From NCBI RefSeq assembly GCF_003590095.1, contig NC_039482.1, forward strand, positions 19,237,657 through 19,301,656: DNA of 64,000 nt. Direction: 5' to 3'. The position numbers were made by a program, and so were the translations under genes. Below are positions 34,246-45,000 of this stretch, one piece after another. The stretch's first letter is position 1. Every line of letters starts with the position of its first letter. The DNA is from Trichoplusia ni (Eukaryota; Arthropoda; Insecta; Lepidoptera; Noctuidae). The notes under the pieces are model-generated. The model worked only from the letters and a program-made list of their open reading frames with translations. It was not told the origin of the DNA and ran no database searches.

Positions 34246-34914
34246 TAAACCATATAGCTAGATTACTTTCTTTCTGTTGCCCCTATAACAACGAATAAAA
34301 ATCGAACTTAAGCAACAGTTGGTATTCTCATAAATTTTATGGGGCCCTTATGTATTTCCATATTGTGTTTGCAAATTTCTTTGGAACTTTCAGTATCGCA
34401 AATCCGACTCTTAGTCAATCAAGGTTCCTTAAAAGTAAATACTTAAATAAAGAGCTATAAACAAAAAGAATTACATATTAAGTGATTCGAATAAAATTGA
34501 AACTATTGAAACGAAAAAATTATTAGCAAGGCTACAATTTTGCCATCACAACCGTAGCCACTGCTACTGCCAAATCAAAGAAAAGCAATACCATTACGCA
34601 CAATTAGGCTATTGTTCATTCACGTTTCACGGGCGTACGGACTTGTTATCCAAATTACTCATAACATCTTAAGTAATCTAAACGTTACAAAGCTTAACAT
34701 TAAACAAAGGAACTCTGTTTGATTAGGAGATTGTATGAATTCAGCTATTACTAATGCTTAACGTAATCGGAATACGTCATTGATGTGTTAAAAAGTGTGT
34801 GTTTAAGTCCATTGCGAGCATTGCTCGTAGATAAATTGCGAAAAATAATCTTGATAGAAAATATTAAAGTTTGACATTTTTTATAGAATTAATTAATAAA
34901 TAAATATAATATCC

Positions 34915-35085
34915 TGGGACAACTCACGCACGGTTATCTGATCCCAAGCTAAGCAGAGCTTGTGTTATGGTAACCAGACAACTGATAAACTTACTTATAT
35001 ATTTCTAAATACATACATATTATAGATAAATTACACCCAGACACCCGAACAAATGATCATGCTCATCACACAATTGTACGTGTAT
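34915..35085 (-). repeat. related SINE/LINE tail without tRNA head
   Basis: Plus strand: CCTGGGACAACTCACGCACG, GTTATCTGATCCCAAGCTAA, GACAACTGATAAACTTACTT, ATTTCTAAATACATACATAT, CACCCAGACACCCGAACAAA, TGATCATGCTCATCACAC. This is a common lepidopteran repeat block. About 100 bp are shared with 52950-53045. Confidence 0.65.
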
Positions 35086-36179
35086 ATGTCACTAAACTCC
35101 TCCTAAACAGCTTGATTCATTGTTTTTTTTGGCGCACATCGCAATCAATCTTTTAGATACACAAATCGGTCCATTAGAATGAAGTTCGCCAGTTCAGCTA
35201 GTTTTACATAATTCTTTACCTACTGATCCACTATGCATTGAAAGTATTTTTAATTGCCTCTAAAGGTATATGTGCATCAATTCAAGTTCTGAGTTTTATC
35301 ATAACTCTGGCAACTATATCTACACAGATCATACACGATTAAAAAAATATTTCTCAAATACCAAAGTGTAATTATAATTACCTTTTTGTCAGACACGTTT
35401 ATAGCCTGACAGTTAAAGAAGATCGACGCTTCTAAATGCTCATAAAATCTGCTATTATAGTGATTAATAAGCACCACATCGTTACTATGTAAGAATAGAT
35501 TTATGGCTATACTAGTGTGTGCTCGCGGCTCTGCTTTAGAGGATGACAGATAGCGAGGCAGAAGTCTAAGCTTTTCGTGCAATTTAAACTTATACAAGTA
35601 GTAGGTATGTTCCGTTCAAATTGGTTGAGCAGTTTAGCCGTAACAGTGTAACAGACGGATAAATAAAGTTATTTTTGGATTTTTAATGAAAAAACTAGTT
35701 CACTATTAAACGAACATACATTAGTAGTGATTGGAGAACGAGGCAGGCCGAAGTGTGTGTTAGGATAGACCCCTATTCCATAACAAATATTCTTGTACAA
35801 ACTGTTTCTAAATAATAATAAAAAAAAATGTTATGTCGTTTGAGTCAGTGTGTGTGATCTAAAGCGTCGGCTTTATATTTTAAAGGTATTGTTTTAGAAA
35901 TCAATTGCAGAATTATCTCCTATACATGTGCGCCCAATGCCCAAGTTAAATTTGCCCAAAGAGGCCTTTATTACACTAGTTTGCAAGCAACTGTCCAGTC
36001 AGTATAGTCAGTATTGCTTCAAACCAAATAGAATTTGAACTTCATCGCATATAACCTAGATATATCAGTCCTGTTATTTTAATTGTTTTAAAATTGACCG
36101 TAACAAGAAAAAGTAATTCGAATTGTCGGTAAGACTTAACAGTAATTAAATCGTACGTTGTAATTCGATTTTAGACTTT

Positions 36180-36458
36180 ATAGGGTCCCAAAGGAAGGGT
36201 GAAATCGGAACCCTATTGCTAAGGTTCACAGCCCTCCGTCTGTCACCAAGGTGTCGAGAACTGTAATATATGTATATTATAGACATTTGAAAATTACTAC
36301 AGAAACAAAGTGTAAAAGTTAAATTGAAAGTTAACTAAAAGTTAGTTAGCTCATCAATTTGACGATCAAACCTTTTTTTTTGTAAATTATGTTATTCTTT
36401 AGTCTTTTTGTACAGAACCCTCAGTCTCGCACGTCTGACTCGCACTTGACCGTTTATT
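36180..36458 (-). repeat. same dispersed repeat, reverse orientation
   Basis: The plus strand shows AGGGTCCCAAAGGAAGGGTG, GGAACCCTATTGCTAAGGTT, CCTCCGTCTGTCACCAAGG and, at the far end, GTACAGAACCCTCAGTCTCG and CTGACTCGCACTTGACCG. This is the mirror of the copy at 27817. Confidence 0.65.
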
Positions 36459-37619
36459 AATATAAATTGAACAGACGAGTGAAACACGTTTTCGTTGTAA
36501 CCGTTAACTCGTATCTTCTATTTAATATTGATTCGCAAATCGCTATAAACTTTGGAACTGATCGATTGTGCACGTCAGACGTTGCCAACCTTTGAACTTT
36601 GATCGTTATAATTTGATTAGAAATGACAAAACTTTATAAAAGTATACCTTTTTAAAGTGTTTCGAAGTTCAATCTCCATTTTTTTAATTTAATAGTTATA
36701 ATAAAAAAATACCTTGCCTTACGTGTACGTACCAAAATATGCCAGTATTTTTCTAGCAAAGCTCCGTTCTATATAAAAAAAAATCTACACATTGATCAAA
36801 GAAGTCTAATAAAACTTGAATGAGCATGAATCATTCATAACTATGAAATAAAAGCTTTAAATAAGTATATTTAACTGTCTGACTCATTTATTTTATCTGT
36901 TATCTCTTTAACTAGGAATAGACATCCGTTTATCTATTTGTAAAATATATCGTACTAGTTGCCCGTCGTGAAGTTTCCTCCATGCTAAATTCCATCAATA
37001 TCGATATAGCCGTTTAAGCGAAAAAGAGTATCAAATATCCATAAACATTTGCCTTCACTACATAAGTGAGGATAAAACTTCCAGCACATTCCCTAGGTTA
37101 TCTAATAAATCTGTAATATCTGTCCAATCAATAAATAATGCTAAGAGTCGAGGAAGCTCGCTATGAGTAATCACGATAGCTTTCCTGAGCTCTGCCTAGA
37201 ATAATAAAACCTCTTTAGTCCTAAATCATAAGCTCAATTATCATTCGAAAATTAACAATTTATACTTGTTCAATCGTCTTTCATATAGTTACAAAGTCCA
37301 TAATCGCTTGTCAATTATTCAAATGATAAATCGCACTCGTATACAGGTATTATTTTGTAATCTTTGACATCACTTTATATTTTAATCCTTATGCTAATAA
37401 TCTTAGGGTTCAATGTAGTGGAGGCATTTGAGATGAGGTGGGACAACAAGGTCGTTGTCTAGCCCCAGACAGGCCGTTACACTAGCTAAAATGACATGTG
37501 TGCGCTTGAATTGAAAATACATTGCATTACTTGAAATTTCTGCGTTCAGATAGCTATAAACTTTTTTTATGAAAAGTTGGATCATTAAGTGCAGACTGGT
37601 TTTGGAGATCTAGTCGTGT

Positions 37620-39640
37620 GTTATACAGTAACAGTATTTGTAACGGTAGGTTTTTGGTTCGCAGTGCGTTCGTCGGTTAGTTAATTGGTTATTCCGTATC
37701 AATGAACGGTTCTGGTTCTGTGAAAACGACAGCTGTTCGAATGTCGAGTGTTAGTTATACTTGCACTGGTTACTGTTTAGACTTAACTGTCTGACTTAAC
37801 TGTCGTTTTATAGACATTGACACGGCTATGGATAATGTTTTAGAAATCCTTACTCGTTAATGTTCTGTTTTAAAAGCTTGAGGAATTCTTGAAATACAAA
37901 ATACTATCTCTGTAAATATATTCGAGAATTATTTTCCAATGTCTCTTGTACATTTTGTGTCAACACGACTTCGATTAATCGCTTCGTAGACAATTTAGGT
38001 GTCAGAGACAAGTTACCTTCAGCACCAAACATCCTTTCTCGAAAGCTTTCATCCTCAACTAGCTATTGTTAGCTTCGAACCTGCCCGCGTCGGCATTACA
38101 CAACATAATCGGATACTTGATAGCTCCATTGTCACCACAATGTTGGCCTTTGTTATGTGGATGATTATATTACAATACTGTAAGACTAGCCGGCTTGTTC
38201 CGGGTTGTCGATCCGCGACACACTTCCGAAACAAAAGATTTATCGCTTTAACTATAATTGGCATCCCGTTAGCCGTTTATTGCAGTTTTAAAGACTTTTT
38301 TCCTCGAATTTTATGCAGATTGTTGTTGCTATCAGTGTATGGTTCCATCAGTTTTATATGCCCGTGTATTCTGCCAACCAATGAGCCCATTCCGGTTTCT
38401 TCATCCAAATGATCGGTGTTGTCCTCGCCTTCCCGGTATTGGACAATGACGTCAATTCTATATTTAATTTCGTCCGTTTCCAGTTTGTTAGTCAATAAAA
38501 TTAAACTCCTAATATAAATAAAAAACTCATACGATGTTGAGAAGTAATTTGCACAAAAGAAACCGTTTCTGTTGCCTTTCAACAAATTGGGCCTAAATTG
38601 TTTGGCCCGCCTCTTTGCTTAAGCGTTATTTCTTTTCCTTTTTCTGTAATCCTTGTCATCTTTGTAATAGACTTTCTTTTTACATTTTTGTAATACAAAA
38701 GATTGTTTGCCAATAAATTGGAAGCATTTAAACGAGTTTGTAATGCCGTCTGATACAGTAAATGCATTAGCATATTTATGGCTGTATCTAAGCTAGCGTA
38801 TTCATTACATGATTTCTATTAGAAAGGTTATATTACGGTATTATTTTCAATAAAACTGTTCTCTGTTTTCTGGAACGTATCAGGTTTCACAAAGGGGAAG
38901 TATTGGATGTATTTAGTGAGTGTGAGATCGTTTATTTCCCGGCAGACTGGCTTCTACTCGCTTCATGCTTTCAGTGACAGGATGTCCACGTCCCATGTTC
39001 GCGAGACTTGGCGTCACGTCTCCGTGAATCTGTGAAGGGATTTACTCAAGCAATGCAATATTTATCCCTACGATAAGCGGTTATTATTAAAACTACGCAC
39101 GTAATTCTTACACCTGTAGTGTTCTGGGAAACTTAATCACCTCATTACTCACTAACGGGGATTTTATCTGTGTAAACTAAAATAGTTGTACCAAACTCGT
39201 CCGACAACCAGACACTAGTTATCACTCAATTTAAATGTTTAATTGACTTACTTCGTTCTTATCCTCAAGACTAGTAAAAGCTACTAAATTAGATGTTTTT
39301 GCTGTCTGCTTGGTGAGTGTTACAAAAAGTAAAGGAATACTGTCTCGTTCTATTTAACATATGGTAGTAAAAAGTGTATAAATGTCTTGTATAATTGCGA
39401 CGTTGATCTTATGAGATGTAATATGAGCGTCGTCTTATTGTTCGCCGACTCTCACGATTTTACTTGTTTCTCGAAAGTCGAGGGAAATGATTCATTTATT
39501 TTGTAAATACTCACCGTGTTTCCGCTGTTATTTAATTGACAGAGTCTTTGCTTTCGATACGATCTCCTTGTTCAACTAATTGAATAGATTGAGGTTTATT
39601 GTTTGTCTGGGAGGCTGTAATGACCGTCAATTTCTAATCT
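37620..39640. other. non-coding stretch with one long unrecognised frame
   Basis: Contains overlapping open frames on both strands at 37999-38585 with no recognisable motifs. At 37661-37690 the sequence TTCGCAGTGCGTTCGTCGGT has the look of an insect initiator region followed by an ATG at 37701, but I see no donor downstream of it. Confidence 0.25.
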
Positions 39641-39648
39641 TGTTGTTT

Positions 39649-39689
39649 TATTAAGTATACCAACCTACTTATGGTTGGTATACTTAATA
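39649..39689. repeat. 17-bp perfect hairpin
   Basis: TATTAAGTATACCAACC (39649-39665) pairs exactly with GGTTGGTATACTTAATA (39673-39689) around a 7-nt loop. No surrounding repeat was recognised. The sequence is not followed by a T-run typical of terminators, which would not be expected here anyway. Confidence 0.8.
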
Positions 39690-40062
39690 TTATAGTACTT
39701 ATAAAAAAAACTATGTTTAATTTAGCTGTCTCATTTAGGTACTTTTGTACTTAATAAATAAAGGCATTTTTCATCGTTTTTTTTAAGAAATACAAGTCTT
39801 TATTTAGTTTCATAAACAACATAATTAAATAATAAAAACCTGTTAGCAAAATAACAACATATAATAATCTCATTACCTTGGAACCGGATTCTAAAGAACT
39901 TGTCAATACACGACCAAGGGAACTTGTTTTTGCTCCACATAATGTCAACGACCGGCGAAACGATAATACTGTAATTAAATATGCAGTCTAAACTTAAGGA
40001 TGCAACATCTTTATTATCCGATGAAACCGGAACGGTGTGAGACCGGCTCTGGTCCAGTATCT

Positions 40063-40306
40063 GGGCCCCTATTCTGCTATTTACAATGGCCGATGAACGA
40101 TGCCTTAAAATGACAATTTTCGTATTCTTTTAAGCATTTTTCCTACAGAATATTGGAAATTTAGTATGGGACTGTACACTCAAGATCAATATAATAAATT
40201 TCCGATTATTGTGTTGGTAAAAATGCTTAGCAGAATACGAATGGCGTCAAATTTAATCCAATTTAGACTCATTCATCGACTATTGTAAATAGCAGAATTG
40301 GGGCCC
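40063..40306. mobile_element. fold-back MITE, copy 2
   Basis: Starts GGGCCCCTATTCTGCTATTT ACAATGGCCGATGAA and ends with the near-perfect reverse complement, CATCGACTATTGTAAATAGC then AGAATTGGGGCCC. Inner blocks (TTAAGCATTTTTCC; AAATGCTTAGCAGAATACGA; AAATTTAATCCAATTTAGAC) also mirror each other, so almost the whole 244 bp can fold. Flanking GTGTGAGACC (left) and GGTCTCACAC (right) extend the symmetry. Confidence 0.75.
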
Positions 40307-40784
40307 TGGTCTCACACACTGCATTCGCCGTGATCCCGGTTTCACACCGAATGTTATTGGAGGAAATGTTAATGTTAGCCATTGGATTTGAGAGAATGGG
40401 AGTGGTGGTAGTGAACCCGTTGGGAAATTTATGCTCGTATAATTTGAATGCAACTGTATTCATTTAAATAAATCTGGTACAATTATAATATTCTGAAAGG
40501 GATGGAATTTCGAATTAAGTTTTTTCGGTTATAGTGCTTAAAAACGGATTGTTTTCTACTCTTTTTCTCTTTCTCTTGGAAATACATTTTCTAGTTTAGC
40601 TTTTGGTATTCTGTCCATTATAACGCATTCAACATTTCTACATCATCATATCCAAGTTATATAAATGCAACTGTGTTCATTTAAATAAATCTCGTCTGCT
40701 ACTAATATAGAATTGTAAAAGGGATGTGTGAAATATTTTTCATCATTTTCTGTCTTTGTTAAAATCTTTTTTATGGCCCAGCAC

Positions 40785-40870
40785 CCTAAGGGTTAAAACG
40801 ATGATCCTATTACTAAGATTCCAATGTCATTCAACCAGGTTGTATCTCATGAACCGGGTATACCCAGTAA
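40785..40870 (-). repeat. fragment of the same dispersed repeat
   Basis: Plus strand: CACCCTAAGGGTTAAAACGA, CCTATTACTAAGATTCC and GGTTGTATCTCATGAACCGG. The open frame starting at 40824 begins inside this repeat and is not considered a gene. Confidence 0.55.
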
Positions 40871-41606
40871 CATAAAAACAGAAAAAAAACAACAAAAAAT
40901 TATAAGTATTCAAGAACTCCCATACAGCAAAGACAATTTTTACTCGTTTCTATCGATTTTAGTTCTGAGCCCACTTTGGCCTTCTTTTTCTTCTTCAGCT
41001 TATGTTATCCCAGCCAGTCTCACCACCCATTCTACTTCAACGTAATTCAACCTATAAACAAATTCACGCCCGGGAATTTCCCGTCACCTTACGAACGCAG
41101 GCAGTACAATGTGAATACTCGTTCATTGTGCATGAGGTGTCAGGAGGGGCGCCATGTCCTACGTGATCAAAGGGCCGGGAATACCTATGTAATTGGATGG
41201 GCTCGCCATTCAACCACACCGTTCGGTTCATATTATGTGTTTGTTGGTAGACATTGAGATTTCCGGAGCTACCTTATTGCTTGCTCTTTTGTTCATCGTT
41301 TTGCCCATACCCGGAATCTGTTTTATTTCTATTGAGAGGGTGTCTATTCGTTCTAGAGTAGTTTCACTTTTGCTTTTATTAATTGAATGCCTTGTATTTT
41401 AAGTTTTTAGATTCTATACATCTGACATCGTTTTTAAAACTCTCATAATCAGATTTTATATGAGTAACTCGAACAATACTGATTCTCATTATGCACTTGT
41501 TAATGAAACAAAACACTCTTGAATAGAACTTTCTCGCGACATATTACAATGCTGATCTTTGGGTTAAATAGTAAAACCGCTAATTGTGAGATGGACTTGC
41601 AACACT

Positions 41607-41800
41607 AAGGGTTCTGTACAAATAGACCACTAATTACCACTAGAAAACATTGACTTTTACTGACAAAAAAGAAGTGTGAAAATTTAAGTGTAGCCAACAC
41701 TTAAATTTTCACACATCACAGAGGACGGTTAGACGGACAGACAGCGGAGCCTGAGGAACAAGTTTCCGTTTTTACCCTTTGGATACGCAACCCTAAAAAT
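41607..41800 (+). repeat. same dispersed repeat, internally deleted copy with a hairpin
   Basis: AGGGTTCTGTACAAATAG at the start and GACGGACAGACAGCGGAGCC, then TACCCTTTGGATACGCAACC, at the end identify the family. Between them is an 18-bp perfect inverted repeat (41674-41691 with 41697-41714, loop of 5). Confidence 0.65.
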
Positions 41801-43554
41801 AAAAACTAGTTTGGTGCGATCGGTTTCATATAGTAAAGACCACGTGAAAATACAAGATGTCAAGTTCAATAGAAACCAAACTCAGTTTTTATTTGAATAA
41901 AACAATAGGTGTGACAGTATTCGCGTTGTTGGAGAAAATGTGGCTACTGCCGGTTATACTAACATAGTTTCTTTATTGTAATCGCATCATTGCATGTGTT
42001 GGCGACCGCTGTACATTCAATAGATGCAAATTCTCTCTTTGTTACAACAAAACAAAGTGTTATGCTAATATCTTGTGGAGTTACGAATAGATTACTTGGT
42101 CGTACCGAAGCCTTACCGATGATTGTTGAACAGATTTGTAACATTATCCTCTTTCCTATTTTTGGTAGTAATTATGTAAGAAGATTACTTTTCGCACATA
42201 CTGTTATCGGTTCGGTATTATTGTCTAATTTTAGACACAAACTATCGACTTTAATGATTATGTTATCTCATAGTTTTTTCCGTAGAGTTTTAAAACACTT
42301 TAGGTTTATTAAGGCAAGACTAGACTCAGCGCTACTTTACCTGCATGAATCTCAGTTATAGCTGCAAAAACGTGAACTTCCTTCTGATTTATTTGGGTAA
42401 AAAGTACCCTTTGTGTTAATTTCGGGAAGACGGCTACTTTCACATCATGTAAAGCTAAGTTAGACCAGACGTTAGAGCGTGACTAGTTAATAAACATATT
42501 AATATTAGTGTGATTTATGTAAATAGAAACAGATTTTAACTTACTAGTTACAATTACATTCATTCTATTTTAACATGAGCTAATTAATAGCTACATGAGA
42601 ATACAAGGAAAATACTAACGTTAAAGTGTGCAAGCATGATGAAGTGCTCCAAAAATAATACAAGCCTATAAAACGCAATAACACCGTATCCTCAATTGAA
42701 GGATGGTGTAAACAATGATTAGGTCACCCTGGCTCTGGCTCTGCTCATCCATGACGCAGACTATTGTGTGAGTTTGTGTTTGTGACTGGCGAATGTGGAC
42801 GGCCGAAACATTGGCTGTAACTGTTGTGTTTGAAACTTAGAAATGCAGTGAGTCATTATGAAGTAGTATGGAGAATTGAGTTAAGGTATTTTAAGAATTG
42901 CTGTTAGCTAAAGCTAGTTCTGCAATATTTGCTGCATAGTCATTGCACTTAGTTTGATACGTTTTGTGTTTAAAAGTTTTGTTCCGTAAAGATTTTACAA
43001 GAAAATAAGACTTTATATATTCAGGCACTTAGGTTTACCTACACGCGATTGTCAAAGCAGGCACGTATCAACATCAACAGCGGTAGGTAACTCGGAATAG
43101 GATCGCGTAACATCCTGGACTGAGTTTAAACCTGACAGACGTCCCGTGCCAAATGAGATCGTATTCTGTAACGTATATTATATTTACTCGGGATAACAAC
43201 GTTGGAAGGCGGTCAAGTGTGAATCCGTACCCAGAGGATACACGAGACACGTGTTTCTCAATTGAAATACGAGCACACGAGGACCTATAATAAAATGAAA
43301 TACGACCCAATATCACGTACAGATGAAATATAGAAAAAGCTCCAACAGCTTCACACTTTCAAATCACAACATTGTCTACTGTAATATAAAATGTTATGAC
43401 CCGTAAAAGCATAAAAAACATATTTTCAGCGAATGTGAAACGCCAATAACCTTTGTACAAGCGTAAATTCGATACTAGGTTGCCGGATATTGACAATTTT
43501 CTGAACGTAGAAAAAGCGCTTTTTATGTTGCGTTCGGTTATACGGGGTTAACAC

Positions 43555-43680
43555 GATAAAGCGATTAAGCGGCGCTAGGCGCTCGCCGCAAACTGCGACG
43601 CATGTGGCATCGACCGCGGGGTGCATTTTCTTTTTTTTTTAACCCGTGACCGCGGCATCCGGACGCTACTGGCGACGTAC
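43555..43680. other. CpG-rich patch of unknown origin
   Basis: GCGGCGCTAGGCGCTCGCCG and nearby GACCGCGGGGTGC stand out from the AT-rich flanks, interrupted by a T-run (43631-43640). An open minus-strand frame (43626-43426, MHPAVDATCVAVCGERLAPL...) covers part of it, with no family match and no splice sites checked as convincing. Confidence 0.35.
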
Positions 43681-44168
43681 GAGATAAAAGGATTTTATAT
43701 ATAGCATGAGGAAAATAAATAGGCTACGGTAATTCTGTATCCTCATGTGGTTTGTTACTTGAAATACTGAGATTACCGCAAAATGAACACTTGAAAGTGT
43801 TGCAGACTCCTAATGAAGTGTATTTGAGCTGTTTCCACGTGTGTCGGTTGTGGCCCGACTTGAAAGTCATTCGTGAATCATGTTTGTTTGTATTATTCCA
43901 TTTGAGTTTGTTTATGTTCAACTGTTTTCGAAAGAGAATGTTTGTACTATACTTTTGTTAATGAATGCATGAATGCATAAGTAATTAAGTCTGAAATCGA
44001 AAATAAACGTTGTATTTTTTGAAGATGCAAAAACATTTTTAATTTTTCGTTTTTAACAATTTCGCTGGCGTTTATTTATTTAACTTGTCTGTTTTCTTTT
44101 TTGACATATTTTATTTTGTAACTTTTATTTTCTTTTGTTAATTTAGTTTTTTTTCTTTTTCTTTACAG

Positions 44169-44234
44169 AGGCTGGATGTGTAGCTGATTGTTTTTTAAAC
44201 CACAAGTTTTTTTTAATTTTCCTCATGGTATCAT
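44169..44234 (+). other. candidate exon with strong splice sites
   Basis: A long pyrimidine tract (TTTTTTTTCTTTTTCTTTACAG) precedes the exon and TCAT|GTAAGT follows it. The frame entered in phase 1 is open through the exon and reads AGCVADCFLNHKFF then LIFLMVS. A non-coding exon is equally possible. Confidence 0.25.
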
Positions 44235-45000
44235 GTAAGTTTTATTTTTATTTTGAGTTTTTTTCTCATTTTATTTTTACTTTATTGACGAATATGTTAA
44301 CTAACCATTTATTCACAGAATCATTGTTTTAGAAATTTAACAATTACCATTGAAAGCTGCGTAACTGCACGATAGTGTTTTGAGTAATTTCGGTGCACTT
44401 TTCTCTTGACATTTGTCTTAACATTCCCCAACTATATCTTACAGCGTCTTTAAATAATCTTCTGTTCAAAATGTAACGCTTGTTTGGAAAACGATGCTTA
44501 AAAGAGAAATTTATGATAGTTCCGCGATCTATTTAAAAACGACGACGTATTTTGCAGCTTTTAAGGTAAATCTCAAAATAAAACAACTTACCATAATCAC
44601 CGTTTGCTATTTTGTTCGACTACACCTAAGGCTCCCTGTCCGTTTATGAGCAGCATGTCTACAAATCACGATCTTTCAATTATTTTGTCAGTTACCTATT
44701 GTTTCCTACTAACCCCTTAAATTGGAGGCCGCCACCCGGAATTTTTCCCATTTCCGAAGACGGACGCATGGCCTGCACGGTTCGGGACGATTCAATTTGA
44801 CGTTATTTTCCGGATGCTTGACATCAGTTTGCCGAGAGGTTGTAAAAATAATCCGGAAAATCGGGTCCGATGGCTCAGATATACGGAACTTTCTATATGC
44901 AGTGATGTTCTGGCAAATACCTGCCGAATATTTTGTAGTTTTGGTTTGTTATGCTATTAGCAAATTTTTGTTATGTGCTATCAAAGCAGTTTAAACAGCA

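Noticed and set aside
37999..38585. 137-codon plus-strand frame and overlapping 102-codon minus-strand frame
   Set aside because: No recognisable motif, no splice support, and the two frames conflict; frames of this length arise by chance in 64 kb.
40824..41402. Chain of overlapping plus-strand frames
   Set aside because: The first begins within a dispersed repeat and none has recognisable protein content.
44722..44994. 90-codon plus-strand frame before the GTAAGTATC at 45001
   Set aside because: The frame stops before the donor and shows no similarity; no acceptor upstream was convincing.
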